A DNA stretch of 64,000 bases from Septoria linicola (taxonomy: Eukaryota > Ascomycota > Dothideomycetes > Mycosphaerellales > Mycosphaerellaceae), in NCBI GenBank assembly GCA_024114885.1, contig CP099421.1, positions 2,046,001-2,110,000 of the forward strand. The letters run 5' to 3'. Shown here in pieces: positions 13,204-24,349 of the stretch (position 1 is the first letter of the stretch; every line of letters starts with the position of its first letter). Below the pieces are notes generated by a model. The model was given only the letters and a program-made list of their open reading frames with translations. It searched no databases and was not told the origin of the DNA. The translations under genes and the position numbers were made by a program.

Positions 13204-13922
13204 ATAGTTATCGTTTAAAATAATAACTAGAAAAAACAAGGGTCTAAATTTTATTAGCCGTCTAAAGGTAAACGTTATACTTTTCTTATAATACTAGGAC
13301 TATATTAATTATACCTAATAAGCGAAGGCATGTCGTGTCGTATAGTTCGACCGTTTATAGCTAGGCGCGTCCGTCTTACTTATTTAGGTAATTCGCTAAG
13401 TAACTATAGTAGTATAATATTACGTTAGCCTATACTATATACTAGGTCCGAGGCCTTAGACGTAATTAGTGCTCTTAGCTAAACGATTAGCGTCTAACGC
13501 CGTACTAGGGCTTATTCTAAGCGATCTATATACTAGAGGATACGAGATTACCTAGACGGGTCTAGCCTATCTTATAGCTTCTACGCTATCCGAACGAGAG
13601 CGTTTTCATACTAAACTAGGGTCTAATCGAAGACTATTATAGGCATAGAGACCCCGAGTAAATCTCCGATATAGTAAGTCGCCTTACTATCTATATAATA
13701 ATTGCCGAATAGATCCGTACTAAGAGGTACTAGAGGTTTATAACTTTTCCGGGTTAGAGCGATATCTATATTCTAGAAGCTTCTATGTTATTATAGCCTT
13801 TTAAGTCGCCTCTTACGTAGGCTTCTTTTAGGCCTCTTATTAATATTTATAGTATATTAGTTCTCGCTTTAAGGCTACTATCTACTTTCTACGCTTCTAG
13901 TCCTAGTACGAGAGAGAAGAGA
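13204..13922 (-). other. A1 untranslated leader
   Basis: About 700 bp between primer binding site and gag, colinear with 61504-62190 of A2. I see no conserved reading frame. It probably contains the packaging signal, but nothing in the sequence proves this. Confidence 0.55.
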
Positions 13923-13943
13923 TAGCCCTACCTTCGGCTCTAT
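13923..13943 (-). promoter_or_regulatory. A1 primer binding site (candidate)
   Basis: Directly inside the 5' LTR the minus strand reads ATAGAGCCGAAGGTAGGGC. The same core GAGCCGAAGGTAG follows the 5' LTR of A2, and B1 and B2 carry it too (GAGCTGAAGGTAG in B2). Its complement resembles the 3' end of a tRNA: T-stem strand CCTAC, seven-base acceptor strand CTTCGGC, one discriminator base, then CC(A). I cannot name the tRNA. Confidence 0.6.
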
Positions 13944-14222
13944 TAATAGATAATAACTACCCTAATACTAACCCTCTAGGTAGGTATAAGAGTAGTCGCT
14001 ATAGAACAAGACCTATTCGGAGAGTAATAGTCTTATAATACGTATATTAACTAGTAGTAACGAGCTCAAACTAGTAGTCCTAAGACTAAGAGCCTATACT
14101 AGGACTATAAGATATTAAATTAATTAAGTAGAGTAAACATTACTATCTTAGAAACGAGCTACTACCTTGCTTTTATACTAAAAGCGCTAAGTACGGTATA
14201 TAGGTAGGCCTTTACCTTACTA
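13944..14222 (-). repeat. A1 5' LTR (279 bp)
   Basis: Pairs with 984-1262. Differences between the two are RIP-type transitions only in the parts I compared. The right edge is fixed by the resumption of the B1 LTR after gtag. Confidence 0.93.
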
Positions 14223-14226
14223 GTAG

Positions 14227-14611
14227 GTCGTAGGGCCGGAGTTAGGCGATAGCTCTACGTAGTAGTTAGTAGTAGGTATAGTAGGTAGATTAGTAGCGTG
14301 CCTATAGCGCGTAGTCGCGGAGGTATACGTTAGTAGCTATAGTAGGCCGTATAGGCTATAAGCCTATTAGAATCGCGTAGTAGTAGCGCTAGCGGAGAAT
14401 AGGTAGGAAGTAGAACAAGTAGTTAAATAACGCTATATTATATAATCGCTAAGTAGTAACCTAAGTAGTCCTCTCTAACCTTAGTAGTAGTAGCGTAAAG
14501 GATAATTGTCTCCTACCTCTATAGTAGGCTCGAAAATCGCTCTTATACGCCTAGGTAGTAGTAGCCGCTATAGGCCCGCCTACTAGTTATAGGGACGCCT
14601 ACTACGTTATA
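14227..14611 (-). repeat. B1 3' LTR, inner piece
   Basis: Continues the LTR begun at 927-983 after the A1 insertion; together 442 bp, colinear with 31872-32312. A polypurine tract (minus strand GAGAGAAGGA, 14612-14621) abuts it. Confidence 0.92.
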
Positions 14612-14679
14612 TCCTTCTCTCTATAGAAGTCTCGCTAGAGATATTATAAATAATAGTATAGAGTATTATAGAAATAAGT

Positions 14680-17520
14680 TATCGTCTCTCCTAAACTCTC
14701 TTCTATACCTCTATATCCCTATACCTTACTAGTCCTCGCGCTACTCTATTAGGCCCCTAGAGGCTAGATAGAATCTACGCCTAGCTGCCTAGTTATTATC
14801 GGCCTACTCGAAGAGCTCTCCTATATCGGTAGTAGTAGAGAAGTCGGCTACTAGTCGCTTTATAAAATCCTTATTATTAGTATAGAAGCTAGTCTCTAGG
14901 AACATTATAGTCTCTAGGTCTTTAATACGAGCTATAAAGACGCGATAGTTACCTAGTATAGTCTTATAGTAGGCCTCTAAACGGGTATAGAATACGTCGG
15001 TATAGTAGGTAATCTAGCCTATAGTATCGAAGACTACTATAGGATCGTCCTAGCGTCGTATACCTATAAGAGCCTAACTAATATATATAGCCGGTATTAA
15101 TTTGTCCGAAGTAGGGAAGCGGTAGAGGATTACTCTATAGTAGTTAGAGTAGCTAGATAGCGAGGTGTACCTAGGTATAAGGTCGTAGTAAGCGTCTCGT
15201 AGCTAAGAGTACGTACTAGAAGCTTCTCTAATCTCGAGGCGGTTAGTATCTAGGTCTACCTTATAAAACTAAAGTAGGACAGTTATCTACTTATCGACCT
15301 TGTTTTCCTTAAAGCTATATAGTAGTATAGGGGACGATACCCTAGCCTCTCCCTACTTTACTAGTACTATAGACTATCCTCTAGTATGTTCCTAGATAGG
15401 ACTTAGTAGGTTAATATCTTCCTTCTATACGTACTACTCCTTAATGTCCTCTACGAAGCTCTTACTAAGTAATCCTCTATCTCCTAGTCTCTCTACCTAT
15501 ACTATAAAAACTCGTTAGTAGTATAGACCTTTAACTAATTTAGTATAATTAGTATAGGTCTTATTTATAAAGGAAACCGTGCTCTAAACTTGTAATATAC
15601 TATAGCCTCTAGCTATGTCTATAATACTAAAGTCGATATACTGGAAACTTTTATAAGACTAATCGGACCTACTCTTAGTTAGTAGGTAGGTATACTTAGT
15701 ATAGTATAGGTAGGAAACTAGGTTCGTAGCGTAATCCGGTTAGTAGTAGATATATATTATCTAGTATATAGGGTCCTAGCGAATTAACTACTAAATACCG
15801 CTATAGAACATGTTCCTATACTAGCCTATATTACGATTACTACTAATCTTACGTAGGTACTAGTCGTATATAGTAAACTCCTTACTAATTAGGTCCTTAA
15901 CCGGCTCTAGCTAACTAAATAAGTCGTACGTAACCGTACCTTCTCTAAAGTATACCTCTAGTACTAGCTTCGGTAGCTTACCCTTATCTATAATATAAGT
16001 AACTAGATCGGTATAGGTAAAGTATCTAGGTAGGTTATTAAATTTTATTCCTTTAGTAGCTAAGTAACGTAGGGCACTTAGAGTATCGCTAGAGTAGGCT
16101 ACTCGGCGTTACACTAAAAACTAATTTAGGTACTCTACTTAGAGTTTAATTAAATCCTAGGTACGTATATAGAGTTTAAATCTCTAAAATAGCGTCGGTT
16201 AGTCGACCTTACTATTCTTAAGGCTAAACGCCTCTCTAGTAGTATTTCGTACGTACTAGAAGTAGAGACTATACTTGTTTAGGTTAACGTCCTTTAAACC
16301 GTACTCTTTAACCTTTATAGCGATAGGCGCTTTAAAGACCTACACCTTTAAGCCCTAGGTATTAATAGTAGCGTAGAGCGGGCGGTTCTATCTAATATCG
16401 TAGCGGTTATAGAGGTAAGAGCTACTACCGAGTAGGGAGGATAGGCCTAGGTCGCTAACCTTACTTAGACGCGAGTTAACGCTAGAGGTTCGGTAGCTTC
16501 TAATAGGTATAAGAGTAGACGCGCCGCTTCCTATAGTTAAGTAGCGCTAATTTCTAGTTAGGCCTCTAGGGCTAGACGGACCTACGAGAGTAGTAGTAGC
16601 TTTCTCGGCGTCTTCTTAGATCTTAGTAGCTACTCTCGTAACTTAAGGCAATACTACTACTAAAGAAGAGGCTCTCTCCCTACCTAAGAGCCTATCTATA
16701 GCTAGTAGAGGTATCTCGACAGGCTAGATAATCCTATCCTTAAACTATAGATTACGCTCCTTTATTAACTACTTTACCTTATTACCTAAGGTATTAACCT
16801 ACTAAACCTCCTCGCGTCCTTCTATACTCTTTAGCTTAACGAAGTCCGAGTCGATAAAGTAGTATTCCTTCGAGCGATTATTAGCTAGGTTAAGGAGGCG
16901 CTAAAGAATAGCCTTAGCGAGTAGGTATATAGTAGTATCTACGTTAAGCTTGTTTATAGTAGCGCTACCTATATAGGCTAAGAAGTTCTTTACTATCTTT
17001 AAGTGATTCTCGAGATAGAGGCGAATAGTTTTACTATTTCTATATCTTATACTCTACTCCGTCTCGATACGAGCGAAGGCGCGGTTAATTACCTATTAGT
17101 CCTTTACTCCCTACTATATAGCGTTCTTAAAACTCGGGTTTAACTACTTTAACTCCTTGTCCGAGGACTTCTTATTAATCTTCTTAATTCCCTCCTAGAG
17201 TAGGCGCGCTATATTATATAGCCTAGAGAAGGCTCGGTCGTAGTAATTAATAATCTCTATCGCTACCATATACCTCTCTACGTCGTCTTTAATTATAGCT
17301 ATACTAGTAATAACGTCCTTAGTTCGTATAGTATTCTAGATAATATTTCTCGCCTAAATAGAGAAGCTATTTAGGCTACTTAGGTTAACGTTACCTAGTA
17401 CCGATATAGTATAGGTACTAGCGCGATTACGCCTAGTAAATCGACTCGAGGTAGTAGAAGTAGGAGAAGGTTATCGGTAGTACTAATAACTATTAGCGAG
17501 TAGTAGTAGGAAGTTAAGAT
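14680..17520 (-). pseudogene. B1 extra ORF downstream of pol, copy of the B2 ORF
   Basis: Reverse-complement counterpart of 42590-45432 in B2, same length and same terminal TAA. Stops are TAG/TAA only where I read it. The Pro-Ser-Gly-Pro-Arg-Gly-Pro-Thr motif is present but altered (around 16555-16580). For content and possible roles see the B2 entry. Having the frame in two independent insertions shows it belongs to the family and is not a chance transduction. Confidence 0.65.
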
Positions 17521-17899
17521 TAAGAAGAAAGTAGAGAGGCGGCCGGTTACTTAAGTATCTAGTCCTATAGAGTAAATAAAGGTTCTAGAGGATAGCAGGG
17601 TTAATAGAAAGTAAATCGCGACTAGGGTAAATAGGTAATAATAGTAAGTAATATAGGGTAGGTAAATATAAAGTAAACCGGTAAAGTAAACTAGTAAATA
17701 CTTCGTAAAGTAAAGTAAAAAAGTGAAATAAAGTAATCTACGAGGAAGGCGCGTATCGTAAGTAAAATAAAGGAAATTAATAAAGGAAACTATATATCTA
17801 CGACGGCTAGAAGCGGTAAGAGGGTTATATATAACCTTTCCCTCTCTTATCCTTCCTTCTCTTTCTTAGAACGGTCAAGTAGTATCTAGATCGTAGCCG
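17521..17899 (-). repeat. B1 pol-to-ORF spacer, GTAAA-rich
   Basis: About 380 bp with many copies of AGTAAA/GTAAAGTAAA on the plus strand (TTTACTTTACT on the coding strand). Same feature at 42200-42580 in B2. Confidence 0.6.
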
Positions 17900-20800
17900 G
17901 TTAATCGTCTATATTATCGTCCTCGCTACCGTCTAGCGTAGCTAAGGCTCGATATCTAGGTATACTCTTTAAAGATTCCTTATTATACGACGTAGGTAAC
18001 ACTATACCGTTAAGGTCTTCTAAGATATAGAAAGTAGTACCTTTCTTATACTCTAAGACTCTATACGGCCCTCGCTACTAGAAGGTAAGCTTGTCCGATC
18101 GCGATATCTTAAGATCGTCTTAGTAGATTATAACTAACTATCTTTTAGTAAACTTAGCGTAATCTACGTACCTAGAATTATCGTAGCGGTCCTTAGCTTC
18201 TTCTTAGATACGCGTCTATCGCTCTAAGACATTAGTCTCTGTGTCCTATATAGCCTTAAGTACTTTAGCCTAAAGGGTAGTTAGCTCCTTATACGTACGA
18301 ATCGATCCCTAATCCTTAACTCTAAAAGTATAATATTCTAACTCGATAGGTAGTACTACCTCTCTACTAATTATTAACTTAGTAGGGGTCTCGCTAGTAC
18401 TACTATTATAAGTAGTACGCTCTACCTATAGTATAGCCGGAAGGTATAGTACCTAAGCCTATAAACTACTCTTAGATAACTTAGATAGGGTAGATAGGAT
18501 AGTCTTATGTCCTACCTCTATAATAGCGGCGCTCTATAGTCGGTAGATAGAAATCCTCGGCCTCTTTACGCTATATATAGTAAGAAGCGTAGAAACTTCT
18601 ATACTATTATTAATATTAGTATTATCTAGTATAATCTTAAATAGAGCGCTTTATCGGTAGTATATATTCTTCTAAAGAAAGTCGGTAATCTACTTCGTAG
18701 ATATCTTCTTAGTAGTACTATCCCCTTACGTAGTATAATAGTAGATCTTAGCCTCTAGCTATCGTAACACCTCTTTCCTAGTAATAATTAAGGACCTACG
18801 CTTATCGATATAGACGCTATCTATATACTAGCGCTCTCTTATAGTTTAGACTTATACCTCTACTATAGGGCCTAGTCGAGATATACTATTCCTTAGATTA
18901 TAGTCCTTGTACTAGCGGAAATATATAGCGTATTACGTATATATACCGTCCTACTAGTACTTCGACCTAAGGATGTAGTATATAGAATTAGCGTTTCTAT
19001 AACCGCTAGACTTATAGATCTCCTTAACGATTAGCTTCTATATTATATCGTCTTTAATAACTCTCTACCGAGGAGCCTATCTATATAGCTACTAGTATAG
19101 CTTCCTATCGATAACTAAGAACTTTCTAGTTATCTTACTAAAGCGGTAGTATTCCGACTTAGATATATAATCCGAGCGTCTCCTACGAAGTAGGATAAAG
19201 GCGACGGCCTTAGCCTAGTACTTCTATACGCTTAGGTCGCCGTTAATATCCTCCTAGAAGATAGAATCGATATTATCTCTATCGAGCCTCTAGAGCCGAA
19301 TAGAAATCCTAGACGTATATGCCTAGAAGAAGGCCTTATCTACGAGGGCTTCTTTATCCTTGTCCTCTATAACGTTATCCTTAGTACCGGCTAGCCTCCT
19401 AGATAGCGTATCGAGACCTATATACTTCCTACCTAGAACGTGCCTAACTTTAAATATAAAGAGTCGGATCTATACGATCTATCGCGTAACTATAGTATTA
19501 GGCAAATCTGTAGCTCCTTTATTAAGCTAGTAAACAAGCGTGTTAGTATCTACTTTAAGAATAAAGTATACCCTAAATAGCTAAGGCTTTAACTTAGTAA
19601 GTACCTTCTTAACTCTAAAACATTCCTTCTTATTAGCGCTATACCCTCTCTAGGCGGTATTCTACGTACCGCTCTCGTACCTAGCTAGGTATCTTTGTCT
19701 ATTAACTACCTATATAAGGATCGCTCCCTATCCGATCTTACTAGTATCTATAGCTACGATAATCTCGCTAGCTACCTTATCGTAATTAATAGCTACTAAG
19801 GTAGGAGCCTAGATTAGATAATAGACGTAGATCTACTTCGCCTCCTTATAAATAGGCGTCTAGACGAATTCCTCGTTCTTCTTTATAAGCCTATATAATA
19901 GGATCGTTATAGTAGTAAAACCTAGGATCTAAATATAGAAGTAGATAACTATACCGACGAAAACACGTACTTCCTTCTAATTAGTTAGCGTCGGCTAGTT
20001 AACTAGATTAGCTACTCGTATAGTATCTAGATAGCGCTCTACGGTATCGGTAACGTATCCTACTACCTTGATCCTTAATATTAGAATTTATAGCTTCTTA
20101 ACTATAATAGTTATACCTATACGCTTAATGTCTGTAATTACTATATTAAGGTTAACGATATACTCTACGATATACCTACGGAGGCCCGGTTCTAACTCCT
20201 TATTATTATAAGTAGTCTTTAGACCCTTAACTCTAAAATTATTAAGGAATAGTAGTACTCTATAGGATAGGTAATTAAATAGTATATAGTTAACTATATA
20301 GACAAACTAGGTAATAGAATTAGTCGCCTCTTATAGAATAGTTGTTATCTAAAGTAATCTAAAGGCGTAGTCGAATCTAGTAAGGTCTCTACTCCCTAGG
20401 TCTAATAGAACTTAGTTATAGCTAGAGAAGATATTAAGTATACTAGCTACCTAGTAACTAGTAAAATGCTTAGAAAATAAGTCTATATTAGGAGGTAGGT
20501 ACGTATCTCTAATCGTGACCTTATTAATTAACTATATATCGTTAATTAGACGATACGAACCTATATCCTTCTTAGTAACTAGAAAGTACGGATTACGATA
20601 GGCCCTATAGCTAAACTCTAGAGTTCCTATATCTAGACGCTTCTATAGTATCTACTCTACCGTAGCACGAAGAGATAGGTTCAAGTAGAATCCTAGGTAT
20701 TACTATAGTATATACTCTACTATATAGATTATATAAAGAGAAGCTACCTTAGGACAGACTCGCTCGAGATAAGCGAACCTAGTCGCTAGTACCGCCTCTC

Positions 20801-22859
20801 GGTTAAAGAGTATCTCCTCTAGTATCTAGCGCTCTCTAGGTTATAGTTCTACGCTAGTAGTAATACCTACTATTACTTCCGGAGTTAACCTACTCGCCTT
20901 TAGTAGGTTAGAGAACTTCTTAATAAGGTACTTACTATCGAATAGGCCTATGCCTAGCGGTAGTTTACTTTCCTACGCTAGCTACTCCTACTTCTAGTAG
21001 TAGTTACTACTAGCGCTACTACTATCTATCTAATTTACGCTTAGGTCTATAGGCTTAACCTTATTTACCTTACGCTTATATATAGTAAAGGCTCGAACCT
21101 TTAGGTAGGGATTCTATAGATAGTAGTATATAGAAGTATAATATATCCTAATATAGCTAGCCTACCTATTATACTCTACTACTATAAGGATCGTATTATC
21201 TAAAAGGTTATCGCCTCCGTCCTCGATCGTAGTAGATAACTAATCGTCGTTCTAGGTATCGAGATCTTAGTCCGGCCTCGAGAGCTAGACGGAATCGAGG
21301 CATCCTATTAGGCCTAGTCTTCCTACTCCTACTAGAGCTATATAGTAGGTAGATATCGTAGTAGCTAGCCCGAGTCCGCCTACTATTTTAAAGCGCTATC
21401 TTTACTAAGAAACTTATTAACGGTCCGGTACCTCTAGGTCCTAACCGTGTCTATAAAAGTAACCGACTCGCTATTCCTATAATAGATAGTACCTTCCTAA
21501 GTACTATCGTCGTAGTTCTTAGACTATAGGCGGACCTTTATCGCCTACGCTCTACCTAAGAGGACTAGTACTAGTTCGGCGTCCTTAGAAGGCACTGAGA
21601 TAAAGACTAGTATTACGCACTTAACGCTAAAAACGTTAACGTTTACCTTCCTATAGATACCTACTATCTAGGCTAGACCTCCTATAGTAGATAGGTTAAT
21701 CTCTAGAATATCTGTCTAAATAGCTAATCCGTACCTTCTAGCTACTACTCGGTCTATTACTATAGATTTAGTACCTTTATCGATTAAGCCGTCCTTAGTA
21801 CTAAGCTTACTATTTAACTAAATATCTACCTAGATTAGAGGCGCTACGAGGACGTCTCGAGTAACGCTAGATAGGTCGACTACTACTAATTACTCGTATA
21901 GCTCCTCCTACGGATTAGCCTTACTAGTATATACTATAATACCTCTATTAATAGCGACTATATTATATCTCGCGTAAGGTTTATACTAGCCTTTAGGCAC
22001 TAATTCCTTAAAAAGAGAATATGCTTAGTATAGCGGTAACCTCTATCCCTATATCTTAGTAGGTAGCCTATTATTAAAGTGTTAGCTAAGTTCTATACTA
22101 GCTATATAGACATCTATAGTTTAGCGAGTAAGAGCTTTCTATAACTCGTCGTTATCTATACAGATAGAAGCCTATAGTCCTTTAAGCGATAGCTTGATAC
22201 CTTCGAGTATAATATACTTAGTAAGCATAATAGGAAATAGAGTCTATAGTAGACGACGTAGTAGCTTTATCTCTAGCTTCTAAGCTCTTAGAGCTATATC
22301 GTCCTCTATACGTACCTTAGACCTTACCTAGTTATCTAGCCTCTACTTCTTAGAGGCTTTCTTCGCCTTACGAATAGGAGGCGTAACTAGAGTAGGTTCC
22401 TCGTCTTCTATGTCCTCGTTAATATAGTCGATAGTACTATCTTCTAACGTCTAAGACCTAGTAGTATCTTACCGCTACTAATCCTCTTCGTTTACTCTAT
22501 CGACTAGGTCGTCGTATATATCCTTAAGCCTTTCCTTACGAAGGCTATACCTAGTCGGCCTACGAGTATACGCGGTATTACGCTAAGCCTAAATTCTTCC
22601 TTTAAGTACCTTCTCTTAAGACTTCTAGATTATAGGTACTAGCGCTCGCTTCTCGGCCTCCTTAGCCTTGCCCTTACTAATCCGCGCTACGTTAGTATAG
22701 ATAGGCGCGTCCTTATCTTCTAAATCCTTAACCCTAGTATGTCTCCTATTAAGGTCCTACTCTATAAAGTATACTTTAGGCCTAGGAACACTAATAATCT
22801 ATATAGATCGTATATAGTTAACCTATACGATCTTCGGCGCGCCTACCTAAGTAGTCGGG
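17900..22859 (-). pseudogene. B1 pol and C-terminal gag/protease, RIP-inactivated
   Basis: Reverse-complement counterpart of 37243-42198 in B2. The RT box reads FLNNF at 20238-20243. Order along the minus strand is end of gag, protease, RT, RNase H, integrase. It is separated from the first part of gag by element C, which entered at the duplicated site tcggg (22855-22859), seen as the mutated ttagg at 29729-29733. Confidence 0.85.
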
Positions 22860-23031
22860 TATAAGAGCTAGGTAAGGTTAAAGGCTAAGACCCGCCTTAG
22901 GCTCGTAGGCTTAGCGTACGGTATAACTATAGTACGCGTATATATCCGAAAGGAGGTAAGAATTAGTCTTACGATATCCTAATAGTCTTATTAGGAGAGC
23001 GCTCTATATATTACTATATACCTCTTTTATA
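22860..23031 (+). repeat. C 5' LTR (172 bp)
   Basis: Matches 29557-29728 over its full length. Ends read TATAAGAG...CTTTTATA, the RIP form of TG...CA. Confidence 0.92.
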
Positions 23032-23050
23032 ATTCTAATTCTTCTCCTTC
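23032..23050 (+). promoter_or_regulatory. C candidate self-priming primer binding site
   Basis: The sequence CTAATTCTTCTCCTT starts 2-3 bases after the LTR. Its reverse complement, AAGGAGAAGAATTAG, occurs inside the LTR at about 22950-22966 as AAGGAGGTAAGAATTAG, a 6 + 9 base match with a 2-base bulge. In the Tf1/sushi group the 5' end of the mRNA folds back to prime reverse transcription, which fits. No tRNA-like site was seen. Confidence 0.5.
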
Positions 23051-23074
23051 TAAAGGTAGTAATCTATAGAGGCC

Positions 23075-24300
23075 TATAGCTCTCTAACGTAACGTAGGCA
23101 CGGCGCCGCTAGAGCTCGTAATAGGCGAAGTAGACGATTAAGGTAATCTTATAGATACTAACGAGGTTTAGGAGTAGGAGTCTACTAGTATAACCGAAGA
23201 CGGCGCGTAGGTAGAGCGTATATAGCTCGAAGCTAAGAACTAGGAACTACGTCGTCGCTTAGAGGTACGCGCTCTACGACGAGAGAATAATCGGCTCCTT
23301 ATAGAGTTAGAATCTCTATCCTCGAGTACTCCTAGTACTCTCGATATTAGCGATCTTAAAGACGACGCTAGCGCTAGTATTATAGGTAGTATACTTTACG
23401 ATAGCGCGTCGTATACGTAATATAAAGGTCCTAAAGTTAGAGAACCTTATACCTTTAAGAGCGAGACAGTCCGAGAGGCGAGAGAGTTTATTCGTAGTCT
23501 CGAAGTAATCTTCCTTAATAGTCTATAAGAGTTTAGTATAGAAGATTCGAAGGTCCTATATAGTATTATATAGCTCGTAGGCGAGGCGTAAGAGACCTAG
23601 TATAACGAACACTCTAAGGTAATGCCTCTAGACTATACTTAGACTAAGTTCAAGCGCTTTATCTACGACGTTATTAGAGATTAGGCGAATTATACGATCC
23701 TCGTAACGGTCGAGTATAAGAAGGCCTAATAGGGTAAGGGCTAAGGGGTACGCTAGTTCGCTATAGAGCTAGGCTACTTAGAGTCTTAACTAGGCGACTA
23801 TACCGAAGCGTAGCTAGTACGCTAGCTCCTTATAAAGTTAAAGCTAGCGCTTCGACGAGAGATTATTAAGAATCATACCGTGCCTAGTAAGCGCGCTAAT
23901 TTAATTACGTTAGTAAGGCGCCTAGAGTAAGCTAATAAGGTAATTCCTATATAGTATAACTAGGGCGGAAGCTAGAGTAATAGAGACCGCGAGCGCGATA
24001 CGTACTCGAAGCGTAAGCGCGTAGGGAGCGACGCTCCTATACGTAGGCGAGACGATAGTCTAGGAGAGAATAATACGCGTCGCTCTAGCGATAAAGGTTC
24101 TACTCGTTCTATTATAGGCTATAAGTATTTAGAATACTATAGCTATAAGTAGAAGAGGCATATTAGTACTAATTCTGTCTGCTCTAACTAAAGCGCCCGA
24201 GACGATAGTAAGAAGCCGTTAGTACGTAAGGTTACTATAGAGACGCTAAAAAAAGAGAAGGTATTAGAGAAGGACTACGATCTCTAGACACCGAGCTTAG
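23075..24300 (+). pseudogene. C gag, RIP-inactivated
   Basis: A single plus-strand frame is open apart from RIP stops. The N-terminal part is strongly heptad-like and charged (ELRRLEVRALRRENNRLL), suggesting a coiled coil. The capsid-like part follows (REAREFIRSLEVIF, then TKFKRFIYDVI). The tail is basic and Arg/Ser-rich (about 24000-24110), as in nucleocapsid regions. A Cys/His-like patch lies near 24115-24185, but its spacing does not fit a standard CCHC knuckle. Start codon not identified. Confidence 0.75.
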
Positions 24301-24349
24301 TAGCGATATATACCTCTCTATATAAGTCGTAAATACGACTTACCTAGAG

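Larger units (their letters stand above)
984..14222 (-). mobile_element. Ty3/Gypsy element A1, complete (13,239 bp), minus strand
   Basis: A1 has two 279-bp LTRs (984-1262 and 13944-14222) and a 4-bp target duplication gtag (980-983 and 14223-14226) inside the B1 3' LTR. On the minus strand it carries a leader, gag, protease, RT, RNase H and integrase, then a repeat-bearing spacer of about 1.5 kb and a long extra ORF. The internal region is 12,681 bp, much longer than the usual 4.5-7 kb of Ty3 elements. I found no further LTR pair inside it, so the length looks intrinsic. Spacing from LTR to gag start agrees with A2 to within one base. Confidence 0.92.

Noticed and set aside
984..14222. A further complete element hidden inside the 12.7-kb interior of A1
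   Set aside because: I looked for LTR-like pairs or a break in the gag-pol order. Gag, RT, RNase H and integrase follow in the normal order, and no terminal repeat or target duplication was seen. A heavily decayed insertion in the spacer (4501-6009) cannot be fully excluded.
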